Assembly: GCF_035222375.1 (NCBI RefSeq)
Contig: NC_085887.1
Span: forward strand, 2,703,501-2,767,500
From: Podospora pseudocomata
Lineage: Eukaryota > Ascomycota > Sordariomycetes > Sordariales > Podosporaceae
Length of the DNA stretch: 64,000 nt
Reading direction: 5' to 3'
The notes under the pieces were generated by a model. The model saw only the letters and a list, made by a program, of their open reading frames with translations. It did not search any database and had not been told where the DNA came from. The position numbers and the translations under genes were made by a program. Shown in pieces: positions 12,280 to 23,258 of the stretch. Position 1 is the stretch's first letter; every line of letters begins with the position of its first letter.

Positions 12280-14305
12280 ATGGCCGCGGCTATTGATCGA
12301 GCGCCGAGGAATCATTTGGACGAAGGGTCTGAGGACTCGATGGGCGCAAGGACGATACCAATCATTGCGCCTACCATCCAGATGTCTGCACCCTCTCCGG
12401 GCGAGCCCATGGACATCACCACCCCTACGAACTCCTCCGCACCCCAATCTGCCACCAAGAGCCCCGATAGCGACGTGAATGCCAGCGGCGGCAACGCCAG
12501 TAACGAGTCGAACGAGCGTCTACAGCCCATCCAGGCCCAGATCAACAGCAATCACCACAACCATCAAGCTTCCTCCGAGAACAACATCATCATGCCGGCC
12601 CCCGTAGCCGCAGCCCCGGCTGTCCACCAGCCCAAGATTGTTCAGACAGCCTTCATTCACAAGCTTTACAAGTATGGTGCCTCGCCAATCCACTCGTACG
12701 GCCATGGACGGATACTAAATCATGTGATAGCATGCTGGAAGACAAGACGATCCAGCACCTCATTTCTTGGACCCAGAGCTCCGAGAGCTTCGTAATGCAG
12801 CCTTCACATGAGTTTTCCAAAGTGCTAGCGTATGTTGACTTGAACAGCCGCCAATTGCATTTTCTGACGAGTGTACAGGCAATATTTCAAGCACACCAAT
12901 ATCTCTTCATTTGTGCGGCAGCTCAACATGTACGGCTTCCATAAGGGTAAGCATTCGGCTGTTCTATTTTTATCCAGTGAGATAGAGTGTTGATAATGGC
13001 ATAGTGAGTGACGTGTTTGCTCATGGGACTCCCGACTCGACCATGTGGGAGTTTAAGCATGGGAACGGCAACTTCAAGCGGGGAGACCTGGTTGGTCTGC
13101 GGGAAATCAAGCGCCGGGCCTCGCGACATGCGCTGGTTCACAGAGAGTACAGCAACCAGAAGCCACCGCCATCTCAGCCTGGCACTCCGGCCGAGCCAAT
13201 GCCTCCAATGCAAGAAGGCGGCGACCCCAGGGTGAACAGCATCGAGCACACTCTCTACGACCTCAGTGCTCGTCTTCAGCGCCAGGAAGAAAACTCGCAG
13301 TTCATGCAGATCAAGAACCAGGCCATCATGGACACGGTAAGCCGGCTGCTGCAGTTTAATCAAGACCTGTCACGCGCCGTGATGGCCCTTTCGCCGAGCC
13401 CTGATAACCCGATACACCGGGACGGTAAGTGCTGGCTGCATCTCGGAGCTTTTTTTGGTACCAGTATAGCCTAATATTTTCCGTTTTTAGTATCATCACT
13501 GCAGATCGAGGTGCAGCGGCAAATGGAGATATTCCGCAGCCTCGAGGAACCCCACGAGCCGTTGTTCGCCAGCACCCGTCCCTACTTTGCCAACATCGAA
13601 AACGCGCCCGTCTCGCCTCGCCAGCTGCCCCAGGACGATCCCCGCAGGTCTAATCTCGCAGTCCCCCAGCCCCGAGGGCCAAATTATTACCATGACCACC
13701 GCCCCGCGGTGCCTTCTGGGTTGTCGGTGAGCACCCGGAGACCATATGGTTCGATAGGAGGAAATTCCACAGGCCAATCTTCGCCGTCTTCCAATCGGGC
13801 CCCTGCTCCGCCGCCACCGCCCGGGCCACACCACCTGTCAAATCCCGATCTGCATCCCGGTGCTCTGGGTCGAAGGCACACCTCGGCTGATATCCGTGCT
13901 CATGGTTGGCAACCCCAACCACCTCCCCCGTTTTCCGGACCACCTTCGTCCCAATGGCCATCGTCACCCAGCCGGCTCCCACCACCCCCCGAGAGCCAGC
14001 ATCTCAGGGATACCTTTTCTCACTATTCTCTGCAACCCTCGTCCCAACCTCATTCCCGTCCAGCCACTCCCCCAGCGCCCCCATTTTCCAATGGAAACCC
14101 ACCTGCCGCCGACACGTTTAACAACTGGTCCTGGAACTCTGCCAATCGGGAGAATAAGAACCTGTCGGTGAGGGATCACTCGGCGCCGCCGACGAGACGG
14201 GGAAGCATGGCTCATATTTTGAACCCGACTGACACCGCTGAGAGGGAGGATGAGGACATGGACCCCCGGGGTGATGACGACCGAAAGAGGAAGAGGCTGC
14301 AGTGA
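12280..14305 (+). CDS. SFL1: HSF-type DNA-binding transcription factor, SFL1/MGA1 class
   Basis: Five exons (12280-12671, 12731-12829, 12879-12946, 13005-13424, 13491-14305) encode 597 residues; all introns are 49-66 bases. The HSF-type winged-helix domain spans about residues 122-235 and is rebuilt exactly by splicing: FIHKLYNMLED, then FSKVLAQYFKHTN, then SSFVRQLNMYGFHKVSD. The recognition-helix SFVRQLNMYGF is intact. A Ser/Asn/Pro-rich N-terminus precedes it. A probable coiled coil (about 262-315) follows, then a long Pro/Ser/His-rich tail. Sequence and length fit Sfl1-type regulators (repressor of flocculation and filamentation in yeast; development and virulence-linked in some plant pathogens) rather than the essential stress Hsf1, but MGA1-like naming is possible. 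The ATG at 12280 follows a CAG that could be a leader-intron acceptor. Confidence 0.93.
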
Positions 14306-15556
14306 TTTTTTTCCTCCAACGTCTGGTATTATTTTCGAACAAAAATCTGCTTTACATCTTTGATTGCATACAACAAAAACACTACTTAATTTCTGTTTTT
14401 TTCTTTTGAATTATTTCTCGGGTAACAAAAAAGCATTTATTACTTTGAAGATACCTATTTTTTGGGGAGGGGGAGGGGGGGAGTAATGGGATTGGTGGTG
14501 GTTTGGAATTTTTTCTTCATCTTCTTTCGCTGGAAAATGTTGTTGTTTTATTTCTCAGGAAAGGTGGGAGGCGGCCAAATTTGTTTGTTTGTTTGTTTGT
14601 TTGGGTGGTGGTGGTGGTTTGTGGGGATATGTTGTTGTTGGATATTATGTACGAGTTTTTTTTACTTATAGATCCGCGATACCCTTTGGGGCTGTTGTTC
14701 TCTTTTGGGTGTTTCCCCCACCAGGTGTGTCTGATTGGATTAGAACACCTGGTGGAGGAATCGCCTGAAGAGAAGAGCAGCTGCAAGGGGTATCGTGGAT
14801 CTATATTTGTGTTGTAAGCTTTGTAGGATCTGGGGGGATCGGGAGATAGTTGAGAGTTGAGAGTTGTTTTCAATTGGATTTAGGGTTTGGTTGATGGTGG
14901 TTTGTGTTTTTTGATGTTTGCTTTGATAATGGTGTACCGGTTGGCCGGTTGGTGTGTTTGGGAAGATAGGGGGTGGGTTGTGTTGTGGTTGTGTTGTAGG
15001 ATTGGGCGTTGTGGCGTGCTTGAGTTTAATAACATATATATATCTATATGTCACTATATCAACAACGTCGTTGTATCCAAAAGTTTGGGCTTTTCCAAGA
15101 GAAGAGCAAAGACGTGGATGATGATGATGATGATGAGTTGGTGTTTGTCAAAGTACGAGTACACAAAGATGCCGAACATTACTACTGAAAGCCCCGAATT
15201 CAAGAGAAGGGGAGCACACTTGTTATGGTATCATCAAGATCAGATCTGTTGAACGGCAACATTCCTAGCCTAATGGGAACAAACATTAACAGACCAACGA
15301 GAAAATTGAACCCTTTGAATCTGATAGTATTGCCAACCCAAGCAGACATAACCAGACAAAACCTTTTCCCCTGGTGTGTTGCTCATTTCCAACCTATTGT
15401 AGAATTTGGTATCTTGTTGCACGCTAAACAAACAAAAACATTCCCCATCCATCAATCTGCTCGAAAAAGTTGTTGAAAACCCAGGCATTCACAATCAATC
15501 CATCCCGCTCGATGACATATTTCCAACCTCCCCCCCTCCCATCACAATAGCCAAGC
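14306..15556. other. Convergent intergenic region with hairpin and simple repeats
   Basis: This 1.25-kb stretch separates the 3' ends of the HSF-type gene and the carnitine acetyltransferase gene. It is T/G-rich, with a GTTT run at 14580-14603 and TG-rich segments. The main feature is the long inverted repeat at 14667-14805, listed separately. No coding sequence is supported. Confidence 0.6.
14667..14805. repeat. Long imperfect inverted repeat (about 62-base arms, 16-base loop)
   Basis: The left arm 14667-14728 begins TATAGATCC and ends CACCAGGTGT. The reverse complement of the right arm, 14745-14805, begins TATAGATCC and ends CACCAGGTGT as well. Aligned by eye, the arms agree at roughly 80 percent of positions with one single-base gap; many differences are C/T or G/A. 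The loop is 14729-14744. RNA from either strand could fold into one long hairpin. It could be a MITE remnant, a milRNA-type precursor, or a strong 3'-end structure for the convergent genes. The structure is seen directly; a function is not. Confidence 0.85.
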
Positions 15557-18418
15557 TCAATAATCAACCAACCTCAACCGTTTCCCAATCTCCGTCCGTC
15601 TCTTGGCCTGCTGCGTCGCCCGTTCACTCGCCTTCGTCTCCCCACCCTCGTAGCTCTCCCCCCTCGCCTTGAGCGCCTGAAGCAGCATCCCCGCGTCAAA
15701 GAAGCCATCTGTTTTTTAATTTTTTTCATTAGTCATCATCATCACCCATACATCCGTATCAAAAGGAAAACTTACAACCGCCCAACTCATCATCCTCACT
15801 CATCCCCAACAGGCTATCCTCCGTCGGACTCACGCTCCCATTCACACTGAAACCCCCCTTCCTCCCCAGATCACTGCCGCCGGTGATAAGTCGTCCCCGG
15901 AGTTTGGCCTTCGCAGTGGCAGAATCTTTGTGTGTAAGTTTTGGCTTGGTCTTCATCTCATCCACCTCCCTGGCTCTGCTCTGCTTGCTGGCAACCCCCG
16001 CCCCTCCATTTCTCTGGGCTGCGGTCAACCGCAGGATCCGGCGGATCTCCAAGAGGTAGGACTCAAGGGTATCGACGAAACGCTTGGTTTGGCGATGGCG
16101 GGAGGAGACACAAATAGAGATGGTCTCGTCTTTGATGATATAGCCTATCCCGAAGCCATCTCCCGACACCGGGCCGAAGCCAAAGTGTCGCAGGGATGGG
16201 TTGCCGCAGTTGGAGGTGGAAAGGATGGTGGTGTTGAGCTTGTCCCAACCCGAGTCAGCAAAAATGAGGGGCAGTTGATGAGATGATCCATTAGGCGAGC
16301 GGGAACGGGAGGAGTGTCTAGATGAGGCGGAATTGGTCCTGTTGCGGATGACGCTGCTGTTGGCGTCGTCACCGTTGGTCGTGCCATTGGTCCCGTTGGT
16401 GTTGGTAGTAGCCGCGGGGGGGGCATGGACCGCAGACGAGGGGGTGGTGCCATTGTCGATAAGGTACTCGGCCGCTCTGCCGTGGGAAGAGCTGATATCA
16501 GACATGCCATCTACCGGAGAAGAGTACCCGTTGGTGCTATCGCCGTTGGAGCCAAAGTCATCGTCAACCATGCGCTGCCAGAGACAAAACAGGGCGTACA
16601 AATGACGATCACAACCTTGGGCTTTGGAGCAGTCGCGGGTGTTGGCTGTGTGACGTTGGCAGGCCTGCCTGAGAGCCTCAATCTTGTTCTCGGCCGGGTT
16701 GTCAGCCCAGAAGGTCTGGACAAAGTTGACGGCTTCTTCCGAAACAGTGCGAATGGCTTCAGTGCGGCCATGAAGGAAGGTCTTGGTCATGGCTGGCTCG
16801 TACGTGCACTCCACTCTGCCATAGAGACCGTAGTAAGCGGCTTGGAAGGCCATCTGGACAAAAGCATCGGGAGAAAAGCCCATGCTGGTAATGAAGTTCT
16901 TGCCATAGGCGCCAAAATCCAGGCACTCAAACTCGTTCTGTTCGATGAGATCGGCGAGTCTGGTCTCGGCAAAGCGGACAGCGATGCGAAGTTCAGGGAT
17001 CATGTCCCATTCGAGCTTGTGAGGTGTGGTGCTGACATCGCCAAAGCTCTCAGGGTCACGCTTCGAGGGGTCGGGGCTGGTGGATGACCATAGGGCTGGT
17101 GCCTTGCCGTTGATGGTCCGAGCAAAGCGGAGGATGGTGTCGGTGTAGATATCACTGGCAAAGCGAAGAACTGTGTGACCGTCGACACCAGTGTGCTCAA
17201 AGTTGATGCCGGCACTGCCGTTCTTGCAGACGATGATCTGCAGCTTGTCGTACCACCTGTTGGTGCAGGTGCCAATCTGGACACCCTTCTCGATCTCGCT
17301 GGTGCCGCAAAGCATGTTCTGGCAGAGGGCGGCAGCATCGGCAGGCTCTGTGTAGTCCAGGCAGACCACGAAGAGAGCTGTGTCGATGATGCTGAGGCAG
17401 TCGGCATTGTTGGAACCTGGCTCTCTGGTGATGACATCCCTCAAACCAGACCAGACTTTGCGGTTCTCGGTGCTGAGGACACCGAGGGCGCCCTTCGCGG
17501 CCTCTTGAATGGGGATCTGTGCCGCATCGTCCACAATGGTCTGGAGATTGATGGCGATATCCTTCTCCGTCATGATCACGTCAGAGTTGTCATCCAAGAC
17601 ATCGAACCAATAAAATTGGCCATGGCACATGACAATGAGATGCTTGGAGTCGGGATCCTGCTCAATCTGGCACCCATCCTCAGTGGGCACTCTGGCGGTG
17701 CCGAAGAGCCGTGAATACTGGTGCATGCACAGGGGCGTCCCCTTGACGGTGTCTGGTGGGAGCTCCTCCTTGCGGACAGCTCGAACAAATTCCAACGCCG
17801 ACACAATCAAAGACGCAGCGCGCGTCACCTGATTGTTGCGGGCTGGTGTAGGGTCATCCTCGAGCAGGAAGAAGGGGTTGAGGTTGAGAACGACCGGATT
17901 ATCGAAGTTCAGATATGAATCATACCCTTGACTGTTAGCCAAAAGTCTTCATTCCATGACCAGCGAGCAAACAACTTACAGAACTGCTCAATATAACTGG
18001 TCTTCCCCTCCGCGTACGCCCTCAACTTTGCGTCCAGTTCTGGTCCTTCATTGTTGAGGAACTCTTGAACGGCATTCCTGGTATCTTGGTGTTCCCTTGG
18101 GCCCTGAAGCGGCTTGAGAGAAGAGAGATATCTCTGGCAGGTCTGCTCGAGGGCTGGGATGGGCAGCTTGGGTAACTCGTCCTGATGAGCGTACGTGACT
18201 CCTCCCTTGGTCTTCTCCTCACGAAAGGGACCCATGTCGTAGTTGCGAGCCTTGAGCACTGTGTTTCTTCTCGGCTTTGGAATCACTGGAAGGTCTGCGA
18301 TGGTGCGAGGAGTTTCCGGTGGCGGTGACTGAGGTTTCGACTCAGCCGGCTCAAGTGGAAGGGTGAGAGTCTCACCGAGAGCTCTTGGTGTGGCGAAGTG
18401 ACGGACTTGTGTAGGCAT
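15557..18418 (-). CDS. facC: Carnitine O-acetyltransferase, cytosolic FacC/Yat2 type
   Basis: Three exons on the minus strand (18418-17980, 17926-15776, 15708-15557) encode 913 residues. Splicing joins YIEQF to WYDSYL, matching the conserved N-terminal choline/carnitine acyltransferase motif. It also adds a C-terminal exon that converts an unspliced GGCKFSF end into GGYGFFDAG. The catalytic His lies in FEHTGVDGH near residue 400. The enzyme moves acetyl groups between CoA and carnitine so that acetyl units can cross organelle membranes, as needed for growth on acetate or fatty acids. No clear signal peptide or C-terminal peroxisomal SKL is seen. The length (yeast Yat2 is about 920 residues) and the extra Ser/Asn/Gly-rich insert near 490-560 favour the cytosolic FacC/Yat2 type over the shorter mitochondrial/peroxisomal form. 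Family is secure, subtype likely. Confidence 0.94.
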
Positions 18419-21400
18419 TTCTTGTCAGTTGGGGTGATCTGGATTCAAGCGTAGAGAGGCGAGACGGAGGTGCTGATGTTCAGGCCGCGCAGAGCTGTGC
18501 GGTAGAAGTAGTGACAATCTTGAAGACAGTAAGGTGGCATTCCACTGGAAATGCAGAGGTGAAATATTCTTAAGATGGTTGAGGGAAAGGAGCGAGAAAA
18601 GCGCGAGCTGGATCCTAGGGGGAATGGGGACAAACAAGACACCGGTCCTCGGCCGGGACAGTTCGGGATTATATGGCGGCGGGAAGCTCGGGGATGGGGA
18701 TGAGGGAAGGTGGAGGAGTAGAGATATTGAGGCAGAGTGGACCCCCCATTTCCACGGCCCGCACTCACGGAGCTGTCCTCCTACTCGTGAGTTGTAGCAT
18801 GTGGGACTAGGCATCTCAATCATAGACACAGCTCGAAGAGCATGTGGCCTGTCTAAGCGCAACAAGGCGGGGAGGTCAGGAGTGATTGGACGTAGTGGGT
18901 TAGGAAGCCTCCTCCGCAGGCCCGAACGCTCAATCTGGATGCGCCCATCTAATGATGTGCCGAGCGGCGCACCACACTCTGGTCCCCAGGTCCGGGATAA
19001 GAAAACGAGAGAAGAGAGAGACGAGACGCAACGTACCCAGGAATCCAACAACCAACTGCTACTTGCGGCAATTCGACCGAACTGTTCGGGGCGGCGGACT
19101 GAGGCGTGGAACGGTGGGTAGTGTATGGATAAAGATGTAGTAAGATTTTTAGACGAGGCAAACAGCAAAAGATGGTCGAGGGAGGGGCCGTCCGAGGAGT
19201 TCCCGTCGTCTGAACTTATTGCCCCGTGGTTGACTGGTTAGTCTCTGTCATTGTCAAGATCATCTGCCTCTCCGGTGGCTTATCGCTCACATAACCACAA
19301 GGCCTATGCCAGCCGTTGACGGCAGCCCAGGCGTCGATGAACCAGGCTTCCTGACCTGCCTCTCCTGCGTCACAGGTGCAGACGACAGGGCGGGGCGGGG
19401 GGGGTTGATGGGGGGGCACTGGGGGCACACAATGGAACTCCAGGCGGAATGGAACCGGGGTCTTGGTAAGGACGTCACTTTCTCCAAATGACGTTTAGAT
19501 CCCCACCAATTGGCAGCCTCTAAAATGGAAGGCTTCCGTCTGGACACGGGTGTTTTTTGATGACTGGACAAAGACCAAAACGAAGACGAGACGGTGCTGC
19601 TGTCACAGTGCTCTCGGTGTAGACTACACGGGGCGATCGACGGGGAACGGCTTCGTCGAGGGCCTTGGTAAAGGTTGGTTGGTCTTCGGACAAGAGGATG
19701 TCGTGCGGTTGGGCAAGGGATCGAAGCACAGTTTCTGGGCTGCATCCAAGCACTCCACGTTCCACGGTGGGGTTTTCCTGGGGATTCGGTGCCAAGCCAC
19801 TTGCAACGCTCTCCAGGTTTCCCCACACGGAGGAAGTCACTGTTATGGCGACGTGGGACTGTCAGTCAGAGATGGACAGTCTTCACTCGTTGGTGATGGC
19901 CTATTCTCTGGCAAAGATTAGACAACCAGGAAGCTGGGACAACTGCAGGAAAGATAGATTACCTGTACGGACAGAGTAGGTGCACAAAAGGTGAGGGGTA
20001 CCCAGAGTCTGGACCAAGCTGAAGCGATGTCTAAAGCGGCTGGCAAGATAGGAAGAGGAATATAGTTCCAGCGAGATTTCCAGTGTCGGCTGCGCTCTGT
20101 GAGAGGGCGGGTGCCCAAGAGAATCAATCGTAAGCATGTGAACAAGACAGACGGGAGAAAGCCAAGAGTCAGCAGCGGCAGATGGGCCAAGAAACCCCAC
20201 GTAGGCTAACCATCTCCCGGCCGAACGGATATGTGGGGCTGACCCAATGTCTCTGAGCCTCTTCAGACTTCAATGGTCAAAAAGGTCTCTTCTGTTGTGT
20301 GTCCGTATGCAACTTGTGTTCATCTTCAGCGTGCAATATATCCATGTTACAACGTCTGTTCCAGAAGCACCTTCCAACTGGTTTCAGCACACTGGCTCCT
20401 CCCGCTGGGCATTCCACGTGCAGATAGGATTCTCAGTTCTTGTTCCCCGCGGTAAGAGTTCGGATCAATGGACAGCCTCCAGGATCGAGCTGGCACGCCA
20501 TGCACTTCATCCACTCTCTTTCAAGACATCCAATCAGAAATTCTCCAAAAAAGAAAATCCATGGATGGTGGCGCTTCCCCAGATATTCCTGACATTTGGC
20601 ACATGGCTGCCGCCGGGTGTGCCAGATGCATCGCCAACTGCCAAGCACCCCGCAACCGGTCTGTGCTGGTAGATACCCGACGCCTTTCAAAGATTGCCAT
20701 TTCCTGCGGAAATTGGATTCTCCGACTGCGGAGCTGGTGTACAGCGATTCAGGTTGTTGTTGACATTACGAGAAGACTTCGGGCAGAGCCTCACAGGGGT
20801 AGGCTTGGCCATCTGGTGGCGTTCTGTAATGCACAACATCCCTGGGTGCAGAAGCTCAGAGGGCCCTTGTCGACGACGACCTCCCTAAACTTCCCAGATT
20901 CGAGGCCGGCTTCGGCGTTCCCGCTGGTTGTCTTTTCTGACGGGAAGCTGGACGAAATCATCAGTTGGTTCAACCAATCTCTTACGTATTCGAGGGGCCA
21001 TTGCCGGCATAAGCCGCACACTCTGTACGGTGGATCCATTCATAAAAGCTTGTGAGGCTATTTGGACGTCCAACCATCAAATACCCTGACTTAGGTCGCT
21101 CTGAATAGATATCAAAAGGGCATATGCAGACGATGAGGTTTATCTGAGATTTATCTAAGATTTATCTCCCACCGTTGGCTTGTTAAGTAAACAAACGGTC
21201 TGATGTTGGCAATCTGTTAAGATTAAATATTACCGATTAAGCTTTGTCAACGGTCTGGGCATGTCCCCGGTGTTAGGGAAAAAACAGCCACCACTGTAAA
21301 GAGCGCGGCTTACACGATGGTTGCCTAACTGTGAGCTTTGCCAAACACCGTTAGCCACCTGCCATCTCAATCTCATCGAACCATTAAGCTTCGTGGCGTT

Positions 21401-21483
21401 TGTTTCCGATTTTCGCAAACTGCAAACTACATCTCATTTTTGGATATCGATCATTTTTTCTAGCCCTTCTTTAAACAGCAAAC
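18419..21483. other. 3-kb divergent intergenic region, no gene supported
   Basis: This lies between the carnitine acetyltransferase (leftward) and the 2EXR gene (rightward), so it holds both promoters. Open frames at 19287-19826 and 20468-21055 have no recognisable domain and unremarkable composition. The last 400 bases before the 2EXR gene are AT-richer, with three close copies of a TTTATCT-type motif at 21137-21168. I see no RNA gene. Confidence 0.5.
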
Positions 21484-22305
21484 ATGTCTCTATTGTGGTA
21501 TAACCGGGGCGAGGAAAAGACCCGGTTCCGGCTCGAGTTTCAAGTTGTCCACGATGGCCTGGATGAGGGGATTTCCAAACAACAACCAACCCAGACTTTC
21601 ACCTGCTTTGGTGATCTTCCGCCAGAAATCCGACTATCTATCTGGGAAGTCTTGATCCAACCGAGGATCGTTCTGGCAGCATGTGTGGACAACCGGTGCA
21701 AGACCCAGAAACACGCCCAGATGGCCAAGCGTTCAACGACACGCTCCATCCCGGTCTTGCTTCATGTAAACCGCGAATCTCGCGCTCTTGCTCTCCGCCA
21801 CTACGAGCTCACCTTTGCCTGGAAGATTCCGCCGAGATTGGCCGCCCCAGAAACGAGTGTGTTGCCCGCACAGGGTGACGCTCGTGTTTGGTTCAACTTC
21901 AACCTGGATGCTTTGTTCCTACTTGGCGAGCTCGAACCTTACGATGAGTTTGGCTTCAGCTCGCCCATGTCTCACTTCTTTCGCAAAGAGGACACCGCCC
22001 GCATAAAGCACATTGCCTGTGCCTTTGAGGAGCTACATCTCAGCCTCTACGAGTCCGATTCCATCTTTGGCACTTTGTTTCACATCATCGACCGTTGCCC
22101 TGCCGCTCAACGTCTCCTCATCACCACCACGACTGAAGACACAGAGACGCGCCACTTGAGACTGCCCACTCTTGACAACGTTGTCCAGAAGCTCTGGTGT
22201 GCTTTCCTAAACGGCACCACCTGCGTCAACGAGTCTCTGGCCAACATGCAAATCCTCATGATCGCCGAGGATGGTCTCGCTTCGTTCATCAGCGAGAACA
22301 GGTAG
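21484..22305 (+). CDS. 2EXR domain-containing protein
   Basis: A single-exon gene of 273 residues. Residues about 38-55 (FTCFGDLPPEIRLSIWE) form the hallmark start of the 2EXR domain, with FxxFxxLPxEIRxxIW seen clearly. A VNRESR motif near residue 98 is typical of the same family. 2EXR proteins are abundant and lineage-expanded in Sordariomycetes and Leotiomycetes; their function is unknown. No signal peptide or membrane segment is evident. The ATG follows AACATG with an AT-rich upstream. The stop falls beside a GTAGCA sequence, so a further 3' exon cannot be ruled out, but the domain is complete without it. Confidence 0.88.
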   Translation: MSLLWYNRGEEKTRFRLEFQVVHDGLDEGISKQQPTQTFTCFGDLPPEIRLSIWEVLIQPRIVLAACVDNRCKTQKHAQMAKRSTTRSIPVLLHVNRESRALALRHYELTFAWKIPPRLAAPETSVLPAQGDARVWFNFNLDALFLLGELEPYDEFGFSSPMSHFFRKEDTARIKHIACAFEELHLSLYESDSIFGTLFHIIDRCPAAQRLLITTTTEDTETRHLRLPTLDNVVQKLWCAFLNGTTCVNESLANMQILMIAEDGLASFISENR

Positions 22306-22765
22306 CAGAAGCCTGGTGGTTGGATACGGGCTTCACGAGGAAGGGTTGGCATAGGGAATGCATAATCTCGCTTGCTAATGCTATGAATCCTTCAAACAGC
22401 GTTCCACCTGAAACCAGTGCTTTGCCTCCCAGGTAATGCATGTGAAGTCGCCGCCTTTCTCTCGTGTTTCATTTCTTCACCAGCCGCAATACCGAACAGC
22501 CATCGTTATACTTGTTACAAACCCGCTTCCCAAGAGAAACCCATGGTCCCCACTCGTGTTCTCACGCCCTTTCAGCCAGCCCCGAAGTGCCGAGGTAGCA
22601 GATAGAGGCTCTTTAAATCCCTCGCGTCATGTTCGTTTCCATATTTGCCGAGGTGGCGCCACACGGGCCGACCCGCGGTCGACCAAGGGGACCTGTCGTT
22701 TCGATCGACCCATATCCGCAAGGCCGTTTCCTTATCGTCATATCCCAAGCTTAGTTGCCCGGGAT
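22306..22765. other. Short convergent intergenic region
   Basis: This lies between the 2EXR gene and the 3' end of the possible small minus-strand gene. It contains only short frames without protein-like features. Nothing else is recognised. Confidence 0.5.
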
Positions 22766-23127
22766 TTAGTAAGGAGGCTCTGGAGGATTGGGAGTGGGAG
22801 GTGTAGGAGCGGGAGGAGGTTGAGGCTTGCCCTGGCAAACGAAGGAGGATGCAGGAAGTAAATGCGCCATCTGTGGAAGAGGTTGACATTAGCCCCGTGG
22901 CACCCCGCTCTGCATTTCATGCAACATACCTTGGGAAGCTCCGGATTGGCTATCGCTGGATACGGCGTATTGATGAAGGTTGGTTCCGGTCCCTCCGTGC
23001 TATGTTTTGACGGTGCTAGTGTTCTAATAGGAACCTTAGGGACTGGTTGTTTAGCTTCGCTTCGGATCTCGGCGTCTGAAGAGGTTGAAGAGGATGAAGA
23101 ATGCTGAGCAGGTCGACTGGAAGACAC
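22766..23127 (-). CDS. Possible small Ser/Pro-rich protein (two 3' exons, start unresolved)
   Basis: Two minus-strand exons, 23127-22930 and 22870-22766, join in phase 0 across a clean 59-base intron (GTATGT donor, CTAAT branch, CAG acceptor). Together they give about 100 residues ending PNPPEPPY. The protein is Ser-rich at its start and Pro-rich at its end, with VPIRTLAPSKHS and INTPYPAIANPELPKMAHLLPASSF between. No ATG occurs in frame in the first exon, which begins directly after a CAG, so another 5' exon is needed. An ATG at 23258 could connect through a GTATCT donor, but I cannot fix that junction. No family was recognised; the good intron is the main support. Confidence 0.38.
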
Positions 23128-23258
23128 CTGGTGATCAGCTCCTCTTTAAGCACTGCGAGGACCCGATGTCCCCCACACACTTGCCTTTCTCAAAAGAGGC
23201 CTGAGCGAAGACTCCTCCCTTTAGGTGAGGGCGAGAGATACAGTTCCATCTTGGCCAT

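Noticed and set aside
19287-19826. 179-codon minus-strand frame in the FacC-2EXR gap
   Set aside because: Composition is random-like, no motif or intron is evident, and overlapping frames on both strands are equally long.
20468-21055. 195-codon plus-strand frame before the 2EXR gene
   Set aside because: No recognisable domain or protein-like segment beyond chance; it could be real but nothing supports it.
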